Assembly (NCBI GenBank): GCA_904419545.1
Contig: CAJFRY010000002.1
Coordinates: 55,829-119,828, forward strand
Direction of reading: 5' to 3'
From: Candidatus Woodwardiibium gallinarum
GTDB lineage: Bacteria; Bacillota; Clostridia; Oscillospirales; CAG-382
Length of the DNA: 64,000 nucleotides
Below are positions 9,955-19,789 of the stretch, in pieces. The notes beneath the pieces are model-generated. The model was not told the origin of the DNA. It worked only from the letters and a program-made list of their open reading frames with translations, and made no database searches. The translations under genes were made by a program, and so were the position numbers. The first letter of the stretch is position 1, and every line of letters starts with the position of its first letter.

Positions 9955-10675
9955 GCGCGTCCCGCTCCTTTCTTTCCCGATTGAGGGTCAGCAGCAGCTC
10001 GTCCCCTTCGGTTTTTTCCACGTCCACGCGGCCGTAGCGTACCAGCTCGAGCACGGCCAGGAACACGGCCACCGCCTCGCTGCGGCTGCGGCAGCCGTCG
10101 AACATCGCCAGAAACGGGGTCCGGCCCCGGCGGCAGAGCCGCTTCATCACCGCAACGGACTTCTCCTCCACGGTATAGTAGCGCTCCTGCCCGATCTTCG
10201 CAAACAGCTCCACCTCGCCCTGCTCGGGCTTGTCCGCGAGCCGCGCGCGGATGCGCTCGAACGCCTCGGCCAGCAGCGAAACGGCGTGCGGCCGCTCGTA
10301 GGCGGTTTCGATTTCATCGGGCGCTTTGGTGAAGCGGTCGTAGTACAGCTCGCTCCGCTCGCGCAGCAGCTCGGCCGCGGCGCGGGCGCGCTTGTATTCG
10401 AGCAGCGCGTCGACAAGGTTCCGGCGCGGGTCCTCTTCCTCCTCGCGGGGCAGCAGCATGCGCGATTTGATGAGCATCAGCTCGGCCGCGTAGTAGATGA
10501 ACTCGCTCGTGACCTCCATATTCAGCCGCCGCATCGCTTCGATGTGCGCCATGTACTGCTCGGCAATCTCGGCAATGGGGATGTCGAAGATGTTCAGCTT
10601 ATTCTTGGCAATCAGCGCCAGCAGCAGGTCGAGGGGGCCTTCGTACTGCTCGATTTTGAGGTTCAGCTCCTCCAT
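9941..10675 (-). CDS. scpA: Segregation and condensation protein A (kleisin)
   Basis: Kleisin subunit that bridges the SMC heads in chromosome condensation. The N-terminal signature is clear: LKIEQYEGPLDLLLALI followed by KNKLNIFDIPIAEIAEQYM. The middle has the FIYYAAELMLIKSRMLLP helix, and the C-terminal winged helix ends at about residue 230 of 244. It lies four bases after the M50 protease gene. Confidence 0.97.
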   Translation of the reverse strand: MEELNLKIEQYEGPLDLLLALIAKNKLNIFDIPIAEIAEQYMAHIEAMRRLNMEVTSEFIYYAAELMLIKSRMLLPREEEEDPRRNLVDALLEYKRARAAAELLRERSELYYDRFTKAPDEIETAYERPHAVSLLAEAFERIRARLADKPEQGEVELFAKIGQERYYTVEEKSVAVMKRLCRRGRTPFLAMFDGCRSRSEAVAVFLAVLELVRYGRVDVEKTEGDELLLTLNRERKERDALESD

Positions 10676-10679
10676 CGCG

Positions 10680-11456
10680 CTAAAACAGCAGCAGCATCAG
10701 CCACTGATAGAAGTTCAATATGGCGGTACGCAGGAATTCCAGCGGCCAGAACACAATGTCGTACAGCGACGGGAACAGCCACGAAAGCAGCACGATGCCG
10801 AGGAAAAAAAAGCGCGAATAATACTCCAGCCGCAGATAGCGCGCCGCAGTCTGCGGCGGCAGCAGCGAGCCGAGGATCTTCGACCCGTCCAGCGGCGGCA
10901 GCGGAACAAGGTTGAACAGCGCCAAACCGATGTTGACGGTCGCGAACAGCGTAAGGAACTGCATAAACGTCGTGAGCAGACGCGGGACTTCTCCCATAAA
11001 CAACGCATTCATCAGCCAATTCTGGTCGTAGTAAGCCGCCGGAGAAGGCAGCCAGCGGATGCCGGCCGCCACCGTCTCCAAGCGCACATCCGCCGAAGCG
11101 GCATAGATCAGAAGAATGACGAAATACAGCACGCACGCGACGAGCGCCAGCAGCAGGTTCGACAGCGGCCCCGCCAGCGCCACAAGCGCGATGTCGCGCC
11201 GCGGCTTGCGCAAATTGCGGTAGTTGACCGGCACGGGCCTGGCGTAGCCGAAGCCGATCAGCAGCATCATAATCGCGCCGAACGGATCCAGATGCTTGAG
11301 CGGATTGAGCGTGAGCCGGCCGTACGCCTTGGCGGTGTTGTCGCCGCAGAGATAGGCCACGTAGCCGTGGCTGACCTCATGCACGACGAGCGCGATGAGC
11401 ACGGCGGGGACCATCAGCAGGAACAGCCCCAGATCGTTTCGCAGCAAGTTAAACAT
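10680..11456 (-). CDS. Site-2 protease family M50 metalloprotease
   Basis: Multi-pass membrane zinc protease of 258 residues. The zinc-binding HEVSH motif follows the first helix (VVHEVSHGYVAYLCGD), and the second site NLVPLPPLDGSKIL supplies the conserved Asp. This short form, without PDZ domains, is found upstream of scpA in many Firmicutes; its substrate is unknown. It lies 12 bp after gpmI and 4 bp before scpA. It is not the SpoIVFB or RseP type, judging from length and motifs. Confidence 0.9.
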   Translation of the reverse strand: MFNLLRNDLGLFLLMVPAVLIALVVHEVSHGYVAYLCGDNTAKAYGRLTLNPLKHLDPFGAIMMLLIGFGYARPVPVNYRNLRKPRRDIALVALAGPLSNLLLALVACVLYFVILLIYAASADVRLETVAAGIRWLPSPAAYYDQNWLMNALFMGEVPRLLTTFMQFLTLFATVNIGLALFNLVPLPPLDGSKILGSLLPPQTAARYLRLEYYSRFFFLGIVLLSWLFPSLYDIVFWPLEFLRTAILNFYQWLMLLLF

Positions 11457-11468
11457 AAACGATTCCCC

Positions 11469-13103
<1,635 letters not shown>

Positions 13104-13149
13104 GTTTTTATTATATCCTTTCTGACAGAAATGTATGGTTTTTCAAATC

Positions 13150-13178
13150 ATTATACCGCAAATACGCGAACATTACAA
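13150..13178 (-). promoter_or_regulatory. SigA-type promoter of the gpmI-rluB operon
   Basis: Reading the minus strand, the -35 is TTGTAA (13178-13173) and the -10 is TATAAT (13155-13150), 17 bp apart. The gpmI start lies 47 bp downstream. A sigma-A consensus of this quality in front of an eight-gene run makes it the likely main promoter. Confidence 0.8.
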
Positions 13179-13340
13179 GAGATTTTTGTATTTTTTTTAG
13201 TGTCCGTGCACCGCCCAATCGGCGCAGCCGCTGTATGGTGAGACAGAAGAGCCCCTTTCGTCCGCAGGCAGCGCTAAAGCCCGCCGGTTTTTCAAAAAGC
13301 CTTGCACGGAAACCGATTGGCGGGGCCTCCGAGATGCCGG

Positions 13341-13376
13341 AAAAAAGCGGCGGGGACTCTTTACGAGTCCCCGCCG
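13341..13376 (-). terminator. Rho-independent terminator of the zinc-ribbon gene
   Basis: A 12-bp perfect stem (13376-13365 with 13359-13348, CGGCGGGGACTC arms) and a 5-nt loop are followed on the minus strand by six T (13346-13341). It starts five bases after the stop of the 13382-14005 gene. Confidence 0.88.
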
Positions 13377-13381
13377 TATCC

Positions 13382-14005
13382 TTATGCATCCCGTCCGCCG
13401 GTTCCGTCGAACCGGCTTCCGCATTTAGGGCAAAATCTCGGCACATCGGCGTCCCCCTCCGGCTCCCAGCCGCACCGTCTGCATTTAAGGATTTCCCCCG
13501 AAAACGCGGAGGCTCCGCAGTCGGTGCAGTACAGACCCCGATTCAGCGTGTCGCACTTATGACAGATCCAACAGAACTGCTGCGGCTCGTCCTCCTCGTC
13601 ATCCGCCGCCGAAGCGTCCTTCGCCGCCAGCGCCGCGATTGAAAAAACAACCCCGGCAGCCAAAAAGAACAACTGCAGAAAGAAACCTGCACCGAGATAG
13701 GAAGAAAGCCCTCCCAGCCCGGAAATCTGCAGCGCCGCGCCGAAGACGAACGCAACGGCCGCGCCTGCCGAAAACGCCTGCCGCACCGTCGCAAGAAGCG
13801 CGCAGAAAAAACCGAAAAACAGCAGCAGAAAAGCCGGGAAAGGCGAGGCTGTCCCCTCCCCCGCCAGCCGATCAAAGGCATTCATAAGAAGCTCCACCCC
13901 CGTCACTTTATAGTTGGGCAGAGAGACAAACGGAAAAAAATACATAAACAGCGCGCAGACCGCCATGCAGACGGCGACGACGGCATATGCCTTTTTACGT
14001 CCCAT
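13382..14005 (-). CDS. Membrane protein with C-terminal double zinc ribbon
   Basis: A 207-residue protein. The N-terminal half has four hydrophobic segments (for example AYAVVAVCMAVCALFMYFFP and FPAFLLLFFGFFCALLATV). An acidic linker (DDEEDEPQQ) leads into a cysteine-rich tail with CWICHKC, CTDCG, CRRCG and CPKCG pairs, a rubredoxin or zinc-ribbon arrangement. I chose the ATG at 14005 because GGGAGGTG lies eight bases before it; the upstream extension looks non-coding. The function is unknown. It has its own terminator, and an sRNA-like unit lies upstream on the same strand. Confidence 0.8.
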   Translation of the reverse strand: MGRKKAYAVVAVCMAVCALFMYFFPFVSLPNYKVTGVELLMNAFDRLAGEGTASPFPAFLLLFFGFFCALLATVRQAFSAGAAVAFVFGAALQISGLGGLSSYLGAGFFLQLFFLAAGVVFSIAALAAKDASAADDEEDEPQQFCWICHKCDTLNRGLYCTDCGASAFSGEILKCRRCGWEPEGDADVPRFCPKCGSRFDGTGGRDA

Positions 14006-14101
14006 AACGGCACACCTCCCGAATCGGTTCCGGCGTCGGCATTCCTCCGCCGCACGCACAGAACGGCAAGACCGGCTCCTGCATTTGTACATTCCTCCAA
14101 T

Positions 14102-14129
14102 AAAAAAGTGCGCAGCCGGAGCTGCGCAC
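14102..14129 (-). terminator. Terminator of the candidate small RNA
   Basis: GTGCGCAGC (14108-14116) pairs with GCTGCGCAC (14121-14129) around a 4-nt loop, and six T follow on the minus strand (14107-14102). It lies upstream of the zinc-ribbon gene, not after a coding gene, so it must end a non-coding transcript or act as an attenuator. Confidence 0.85.
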
Positions 14130-14261
14130 CGAAAAACGCATCTCCGATTGCTGTCACACAAACTTCGGCAAACCGCAGGGAATGCACAAATGGAGATTGC
14201 ATTTTTACCGAATGGATAAAAATACAGCCCCTGCAATCTGCCGGATTCAGTTTGTGTGACA
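14102..14261 (-). ncRNA. Candidate small RNA, long rod-like hairpin (6S-like shape)
   Basis: On the minus strand a consensus promoter (14267-14295) is followed by about 160 nt ending in a strong terminator hairpin. The body folds back on itself: 13 bp pair perfectly (14261-14249 with 14164-14152, TGTCACACAAACT arms), then CGGCA with TGCCG, then GCAGGG with CCCTGC, separated by internal loops. Length, closing stem and central loops recall 6S RNA, but I cannot confirm that family. No protein frame explains it. It could alternatively be an attenuated leader of the zinc-ribbon gene 97 bp further on. Confidence 0.6.
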
Positions 14262-14266
14262 AGGGT

Positions 14267-14295
14267 ATCTTACCACATCCGCGCGGAATTGTCAA
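14267..14295 (-). promoter_or_regulatory. Promoter of the candidate small RNA
   Basis: Minus strand: -35 TTGACA (14295-14290) and -10 TAAGAT (14272-14267), spacer 17 bp. Predicted transcription would start near 14260, exactly where the long hairpin begins. Confidence 0.72.
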
Positions 14296-14353
14296 GGAAG
14301 CGGACGCGAACGGATGCCGCCGCGCGGGAGTTTTATTTTCTTCGCCCGCAGAC

Positions 14354-14382
14354 TTGACATGCGCGCGCCGCAGTGCTATATT
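14354..14382 (+). promoter_or_regulatory. Promoter of the TIM-barrel isomerase gene
   Basis: -35 TTGACA (14354-14359) and -10 TATATT (14377-14382) with a 17-bp spacer, 27-36 bp before the start codon candidates. It is divergent from the small RNA promoter, 58 bp away. Confidence 0.78.
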
Positions 14383-14408
14383 GAGAAAAACGGATAAAAT
14401 GAAAGGGC

Positions 14409-15263
14409 ATGCCGAGTATGACAAACCGAAAGAACTGGCCCGTCGGCCTCTCCACCTCGCACTTCGGAGCGCTGGCCGGCCGCGAGGCCGGGGTCTTTGC
14501 CGAATACCGCAGGGCGGGCATCCGCATCGCCGAGCTTTCGCAGTCCGACGGGCAGCTTATGGCCGCCGGCTTTTACGAACATCCGCGCAGAATCCGCGAC
14601 GCGGCGGAGGCCGAGGGCGTGACGCTGCGTTCGTTCCACATACCCTTCTCGCAGACACTGCATCCCGCCAACCTCGACCCTGCTGCCGACCGCGCGGCGA
14701 TGGAACGCATCCGCCGGTCGATGCACGCCGCCGCCGAAGCGGACATCCGCATATTTATCGTCCACCCGTCCTCCGAACCCATCGGGGAAGCCGAACGGCA
14801 GGAATGCCTCAGTCGCTCGCGCGAAAATCTCGCCCTGCTCGTTCGGGAAGCGGAAGCAATCGGCGCAAGGCTCTGCGCGGAAAACCTGCCGCGCACCTGC
14901 CTGTGCAACAGCAGCGCGGAGATGATCGCGCATCTGAAAGCGATCCCCGGTCTGTATATGTGCTTTGACAGCAACCACCTGCTCGGCGAGGCGAACCCCG
15001 ATTTCCTGCGCAGGCTGTACGAAGCCGGTCTGGCGGGCCGCATCGGAAGCGTGCACATCTCAGACTACGATTTCACCGACGAACGGCACGAGCTGCCCGG
15101 CAACGGCAAAAACGACTGGCCGGCCATCGTCGCCGGACTGGAGCGGCTGGACTACGACGGTCCCTTCCTTTACGAGCCGCACGCGAATGCGGCCGGCCGC
15201 GCGGTCATTACACCTGCGATGGTCGCCGAAAACCGCAGCCGGATTCTGAGCGAAAGCGTTTGA
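14409..15263 (+). CDS. Sugar phosphate isomerase/epimerase (xylose isomerase-like TIM barrel)
   Basis: A 284-residue AP-endonuclease-2 type TIM barrel. Family features are an Ile-rich strand FIVHPSSEP, the Glu in LCAENLP, the CFDSNHLLGE metal segment, SVHISDYDF and a late FLYEPH. Such proteins act on sugars or inositols; no substrate can be named. The second ATG (14418) may be the real start, because the GAAAGG site is only two bases from the first ATG but eleven from the second. It is a single gene with its own promoter, and its stop overlaps the nusB promoter. Confidence 0.85.
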   Translation: MPSMTNRKNWPVGLSTSHFGALAGREAGVFAEYRRAGIRIAELSQSDGQLMAAGFYEHPRRIRDAAEAEGVTLRSFHIPFSQTLHPANLDPAADRAAMERIRRSMHAAAEADIRIFIVHPSSEPIGEAERQECLSRSRENLALLVREAEAIGARLCAENLPRTCLCNSSAEMIAHLKAIPGLYMCFDSNHLLGEANPDFLRRLYEAGLAGRIGSVHISDYDFTDERHELPGNGKNDWPAIVAGLERLDYDGPFLYEPHANAAGRAVITPAMVAENRSRILSESV

Positions 15264-15288
15264 CAAACACGGCGCGGTTTGCTATAAT
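15260..15288 (+). promoter_or_regulatory. Consensus promoter of the nusB operon
   Basis: A perfect sigma-A pair: TTGACA (15260-15265), 17-bp spacer, TATAAT (15283-15288). The -35 overlaps the stop codon of the preceding isomerase gene. nusB starts 72 bp downstream. Confidence 0.9.
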
Positions 15289-15359
15289 GAAGCAGACCCG
15301 CCGCGGCGGAAAGAACACCGAAAAATGATAGAAATACAACGAAGCGGAGGCTTCCTGAA

Positions 15360-15770
15360 ATGACCAGACGCGAATCGCGTGAAGCGGCGATGTGCCTGCT
15401 TTACGAATACAGCTACAACACGCATAAGACTCCCGGGGAAATCGTCAACGCCGCCGTGGAGAACAGGGAGGAAAAGCTCTCGGGCTTTACGCGCGAGCTG
15501 TTTACGGGCGCCTGCTCCCGGCTGCCGGAGATCGACACCATCCTCACCGCGTCGGCGGACAACTGGCGGCTGGGACGCATTGCGCGCGTGCCGCTGGCCG
15601 TGCTGCGGCTGGCGGTCTACGAACTGCTGACGACGGGGCCGGAGAATGAAAAAATCGTCATCAACGAAGCGCTTGAAATCTGCCGCGCTTACGCCGACGA
15701 GAAAGCCGTCGCCTTTGTCAACGGCGTGCTGAGCAAGGCGGTCGTCGCCGTCGGGAGCGCACGGACATGA
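15360..15770 (+). CDS. nusB: Transcription antitermination factor NusB
   Basis: RNA-binding factor that works with NusE (ribosomal protein S10) in rRNA antitermination. The helical pattern SREAAMCLLYEY at the start, then DNWRLGRIARVPLAVLRLAVYELL and VINEALEICRAYADEKAVAFVNGVL, is typical. 136 residues. GCGGAGG lies nine bases before the ATG. Its TGA overlaps the xseA ATG. Confidence 0.95.
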   Translation: MTRRESREAAMCLLYEYSYNTHKTPGEIVNAAVENREEKLSGFTRELFTGACSRLPEIDTILTASADNWRLGRIARVPLAVLRLAVYELLTTGPENEKIVINEALEICRAYADEKAVAFVNGVLSKAVVAVGSART

Positions 15771-16969
15771 ACGCGCCCGAGATCCGCACGCTGACCGTCA
15801 CCGAGCTGAACACGCTGGCCAAGGATTATTTGGAGAACCTGCCGCTCTTTCGGAATATCAGCGTCAAGGGCGAGCTGTCCAACGTCACGCTGCACCGCAC
15901 GGGGCATATTTATTTTTCCATTAAAGATGAGGGCGCGGCCGTCTCGGCCGTGATGTGGAGGAGCGACGTCTCCTCGCTCGACTTTATGCCCGAAAACGGG
16001 CAGAAGGTCACAGCCGAGGGAAGGGTGACGCTCTGGGTCCAGCGCGGGCAGTACACCTTCAACGTCCGCTCGATGCGGAAGGACGGCGCGGGCGACCTGT
16101 TCGCCGCGTTCGAGGAGCTCAAACGCAGGCTGGCCGCCGAAGGGCTGTTCGACGCGTCGCGCAAGAAGCCGCTGCCCAAATACCCGCGCACCGTCGGCAT
16201 CATTACCGCGCCGACGGGGGCCGCCATCCGCGATATGATCAACGTCACAGGCCGGCGCTTCCCGCTGGCGAAAATCCTGCTCTATCCCACCCTCGTCCAG
16301 GGAGACGGCGCCGCGCCGCAGATGATCGAGGCGCTGCGGGCGTTCAACCGCGAAAAAAAGGCCGACGTCATCATTCTCGGACGCGGCGGCGGCTCGACCG
16401 AGGACCTGTGGGCCTTCAATGACGAAGCCCTCGCGCGCGCCGTCTGTGCGTCCGAAATCCCGGTCGTCTCGGCCGTCGGCCACGAGGTCGACTATACCAT
16501 CTGCGATTTCGCCGCCGACCTGCGCGCCCCCACGCCGTCGGCCGCGGCCGAGCTGGTCGTCCCCGACCGGGCCGAGACCAAGCGGCGGCTGCAGAACGTC
16601 ATCACCGCGATGCGCAAGCCGCTCGCCGACAAAATCCAGTCCGAGCGCCGCGTTTTGCAGGCGCTGCGCGGAAACCGTGTGCTGACCGACCCGCTGGCCT
16701 CCTTTGACGAGCGGCGGCTGGCGTTGGGCGCTTTGGACGACAAGCTCTGCCTGTTCGCCGAAACGGCCGTCACAAAAAGCCGCGAACGGCTGCACGCGCT
16801 TGCCGGACGGCTGGAATCACTCAGCCCGCTTTCGGTACTCTCGCGCGGCTACGCGGCCGTGTTCTCGGCCGGCGGCCGGGTCATCAACAGCGTTTCGCGC
16901 GTGCCGGACGAACCCTTTGAGGTGCGGTTCGCCGACGGCGGCGTGCGGGTCGCCCGCACGGACGAATGA
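15767..16969 (+). CDS. xseA: Exodeoxyribonuclease VII large subunit
   Basis: Catalytic subunit of the single-strand-specific exonuclease VII. It has an N-terminal OB-fold (FRNISVKGELSNVTLHRTGHIYFSIKD), then the family block PRTVGIITAPTGAAIRDMINV, DVIILGRGGGSTEDLWAFNDE and VVSAVGHEVDYTICDFAADLRAPTPSAAAE. The 400 residues match the family. The small subunit xseB lies 600 bp further on, separated by the broken pentapeptide gene. Confidence 0.96.
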   Translation: MNAPEIRTLTVTELNTLAKDYLENLPLFRNISVKGELSNVTLHRTGHIYFSIKDEGAAVSAVMWRSDVSSLDFMPENGQKVTAEGRVTLWVQRGQYTFNVRSMRKDGAGDLFAAFEELKRRLAAEGLFDASRKKPLPKYPRTVGIITAPTGAAIRDMINVTGRRFPLAKILLYPTLVQGDGAAPQMIEALRAFNREKKADVIILGRGGGSTEDLWAFNDEALARAVCASEIPVVSAVGHEVDYTICDFAADLRAPTPSAAAELVVPDRAETKRRLQNVITAMRKPLADKIQSERRVLQALRGNRVLTDPLASFDERRLALGALDDKLCLFAETAVTKSRERLHALAGRLESLSPLSVLSRGYAAVFSAGGRVINSVSRVPDEPFEVRFADGGVRVARTDE

Positions 16970-17552
16970 ACGGCCGCAGGTTTGAGGGCGGGACATTCGA
17001 GGGGATCGTCAAAAAGGACTGCACGCTGGAGGGGTATACCTTCTGCGACTGTACCTTTTCCGGCTGCGTGCTTGAAAACGTCAGGCTCGTCCGCTGTGCG
17101 TTTTCCGGCTGCCGCTTTACCGGCTGCCGCGTCTCGGAGCCGGAAACGCTGCATTCCACGGTCAGCCTGGCCGTCCTGACAGACTGCGCCCTCGTCGGCG
17201 TGGACTGGGCCCGGCTGCTGCCCGCCGGGATGTTCGCCGAGCCGCTCGAAGCGATGAAAGGCTGCCGGCTGAAATACAACGGTTTTTCAAAATCAACTTC
17301 CGCAAATTCACCTTCTCCGGCTCGGACCTGATCGGCTGCACGTTCGGCGAATCCGAGCTTGTCGAATACGATTTTCGGGACTGCCGGCTGGACCGCACCG
17401 AATTTTTCCACTGTGACCTGCGCCGGTCGGACTTCCGCAGCGCCGTCGGCTACCAAATCGACGCTGCGGCCAACAAACTTAAGGACGCCGCCTTTTCCCT
17501 GCCCGAGGCCTTCCGTCTGCTGCACGGGCTGGGCATCCGTCCGGACGGATAA
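16966..17552 (+). pseudogene. Pentapeptide-repeat protein gene, frameshifted
   Basis: The frame opened at 16966 runs to about residue 108 and then changes: translation in the -1 frame from about 17283 continues the same repeat pattern (FTFSGSDLIGCTFGESELVEY, then FFHCDLRRSDFRSAVGY) to a stop at 17550-17552. Joined, the protein would have 195 residues of Cys/Phe-centred pentapeptide repeats, which form a right-handed beta helix. The break is at a run of five T (17283-17287); six T would restore the frame. This is either a real mutation or a base missed in a homopolymer. Its ATG overlaps the xseA TGA, so it is part of the operon. Such proteins have diverse roles; none can be named. Confidence 0.82.
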
Positions 17553-17575
17553 AACTTGTTAAACGGAGCAAAGCT

Positions 17576-17815
17576 ATGACAGACACGACTGAAAACAAAC
17601 TGACCTTTGAAGAAGCGATGAAGCAGCTCGAGACCATCGTGCGCGACCTCCAGAGCGGCAATGCGCCGCTGGAGAAGTCGCTTGAGCTGTTCAAGGAGGG
17701 CAGCGCCCTCGTCGACTACTGCACGAAGCTGCTGGACAGCGCCGAACAGGAGGTCAAGAAGCTCGTCCCGAATCCCGACGGCACGCTGCGCGAGGAGGCG
17801 CTGGACCAGGCATGA
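17576..17815 (+). CDS. xseB: Exodeoxyribonuclease VII small subunit
   Basis: A 79-residue helical subunit that multimerises on XseA. The signature LTFEEAMKQLETIVRDLQSGNAPLEKSLELFKEG is unmistakable. CGGAG lies ten bases upstream. Its TGA overlaps the ispA ATG. Confidence 0.96.
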   Translation: MTDTTENKLTFEEAMKQLETIVRDLQSGNAPLEKSLELFKEGSALVDYCTKLLDSAEQEVKKLVPNPDGTLREEALDQA

Positions 17816-18699
17816 ACGGCTCTCTGACCGACGCGCTGCAGGCGGTCGCTTCGCGCACCGACGCGTTCCTCGACCGCTTCCTCGCCTACGACCCCGGCTG
17901 CCGCGCCGCGCGGCTGTTTGAAGCCATCCGCTATTCCTCGCTGGACGGCGGCAAGCGCATCCGGCCGTTCGTCGCCTTCGCATTCGCCGACGCGCTGGGC
18001 GCTTCCCTGCCCGACGAATTCGCCGCGGCAGTGGAGTTGATCCACTGCGCCTCGCTCATTCACGACGACCTGCCCGCGATGGACAACGACGATTTCCGCC
18101 GCGGCAAGCCCGCCAATCATAAGAAGTTCGACGAAGCGACGGCCATCCTCGCGGGCGACGCGCTGCTCATCAAAGCCTTCGGCCTGCTTGCCGACGCGGA
18201 CACAGAAGCGGAGAAGCGCGCCCGTGCCGCATCCCGGCTGGCGTTTTATGCCGGCGCAGACGGGATGTGCGGCGGGCAGCAGATCGACCTCGACCACACC
18301 GGCAGAGCAGCCGACGGCGACGTCCTCCGCGAGCAGGACGAAAAGAAGACCGGCGCGCTGCTGGCGGCCGCCGCAGAGCTGGGAACGATTGCCGGCGGCG
18401 GCAGTCCCGCCCAAATGAAGGCCGCCGCACAATACGGCGTCGCACTGGGGATGGCCTTCCAGATGGTCGACGACCTGCTCGACCTGCGCGGCAGCGCCGC
18501 AGCGATCGGCAAGACTGCCGGGAAGGACGCGGCGGCCGGCAAGGCGACCTATCCGGCACTGTTCGGCGCCGACGAAACCGAGCGCCTCGCCGCCGCATAC
18601 AGCGCACAGGCAAAGGAAGCGCTGGACGCCTTCGGCGACGGCGCAAAGGCCGCCTTGCTCTATGAACTGACCGATTTCCTCCTTGCGCGCGACCGCTGA
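17812..18699 (+). CDS. ispA: Polyprenyl (farnesyl) diphosphate synthase
   Basis: Condenses isopentenyl and allylic diphosphates, mainly to farnesyl diphosphate. The first aspartate-rich motif is HDDLPAMDND (after LIHCASLI) and the second is MVDDLLDLRG. GKRIRPF and GGQQIDLD are also typical. 295 residues. It stands with dxs (21163-22998) in the isoprenoid part of the operon, and is followed by the long non-coding gap that holds the OLE RNA. Confidence 0.95.
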   Translation: MNGSLTDALQAVASRTDAFLDRFLAYDPGCRAARLFEAIRYSSLDGGKRIRPFVAFAFADALGASLPDEFAAAVELIHCASLIHDDLPAMDNDDFRRGKPANHKKFDEATAILAGDALLIKAFGLLADADTEAEKRARAASRLAFYAGADGMCGGQQIDLDHTGRAADGDVLREQDEKKTGALLAAAAELGTIAGGGSPAQMKAAAQYGVALGMAFQMVDDLLDLRGSAAAIGKTAGKDAAAGKATYPALFGADETERLAAAYSAQAKEALDAFGDGAKAALLYELTDFLLARDR

Positions 18700-19162
18700 G
18701 GCCGGCAGGCGGACATCGCGCCGGACGGAGACCGTTCGTGCAAGCCTTCCTGACCACATGATTTCGGAAAAATCTCAAACGGAAACATATTCAAGCATTA
18801 TACGAGAGCCGCACGTCATCCTGCCGCCGCGTCCGAAAAAGAAACGGAACGCCGCCAAACCATCAAGGCTTCAGCCGTGCATTGCGCGGTACTGCCTTTA
18901 GGCATAGCCGTCCGGGCACGCCATATGGCCCGCCGACCGGTAATCCGCAGAAAGCGCGCAGAAGCGATTCGGCGTTTACGCCGCCGGAAGGCCGGACGGT
19001 GAACGCGTCGTTCGGCTGCTGCTTGCAGGATGCAGGGGTTCCCCTGCGTTTTTCAGGATTCCGTCAGCATTTCCCCTCACGTATGACGCTTTTCCCTGTT
19101 TTTCCTTTCCGCGCCTATCATCTGCGCCTGCAAAGACTGCGGGAGCCGTTTGAAAAACGGGG
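18700..19162. other. Non-coding stretch with a decayed M1 repeat
   Basis: No supported gene. About 18845-18905 resembles the right end of the MITE-like M1 family (the 'aaggcttcagccgtgcattg' part followed by a degraded 'gcggtactgccttt'), so this looks like a decayed third copy. Confidence 0.45.
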
Positions 19163-19183
19163 TTGAAAAACAGGGAAAAGCGT
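19086..19183. repeat. 19-bp perfect inverted repeat flanking 60 bp
   Basis: ACGCTTTTCCCTGTTTTTC at 19086-19104 is exactly complementary to 19165-19183. The right arm lies inside the -35 to -10 region of the promoter at 19163-19191. The arrangement could be a hairpin, an operator, or the ends of a small invertible segment. Confidence 0.7.
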
Positions 19184-19191
19184 GATATAAT
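19163..19191 (+). promoter_or_regulatory. Promoter in the ispA-oapA gap
   Basis: -35 TTGAAA (19163-19168), 17-bp spacer and an extended -10 TGATATAAT with TATAAT at 19186-19191. It lies about 600 bp before the conserved-looking part of the OLE region. It may drive OLE RNA, oapA and the dxs-recN genes separately from ispA. Confidence 0.65.
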
Positions 19192-19789
19192 AAAATTGTC
19201 ATTTGGGTCGCGCAAACACGTTTGCAAACAGCTCTGCCGCACCCGCAGTCGATTCCCGTCCCGCAGCGAAGCCGACAATCCGCCAAGCGGGCTGTGACGG
19301 TGCCATTTTCGGATAAATGCACAGTGCTTGCGGCCGCGCCGTATTTTTCCGCGCATTTTTATCAATAATAAATACAAGCAAAACCCAGAGCACAGATGCA
19401 GCCGTCTTTGCATACGGAACCGCCGCATCTGTATCCGACGCATCCGTGAGCAGACGGCACGGGCCGGAGCAAAAGCAATGTTCTGACCGGCTCAAACGAC
19501 TTTCGCCATTGCATATGCCGGAGGTGCATACGGCCCGGGCGCACGGGCAGATATCCGTTTCTTCGTGACGAAACGCTTCCCCGCCCCTCTTTTTTCGGAG
19601 ATGCGGCGCCGCTTAACGGCACACGCACAGGCGCTGCGGCCGATACGCCCCTCGCCCATGCGGATGCGTGCGGATATCCGGCATTGCCGTCCCGCCGCGG
19701 GCGCGGCTGATAAAAATCAAATTTTCCGTGATGGCGCAGTATCCTTAGTTAATCCGTCGTTTCTGAAAGCGTGCCTAAAAATACGCAGG

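Noticed and set aside
17281..17292. Programmed -1 frameshift in the pentapeptide gene
   Set aside because: The codons GGT TTT TCA do not form an X-XXY-YYZ slippery heptamer and no stimulating stem follows closely; a missing T is simpler.
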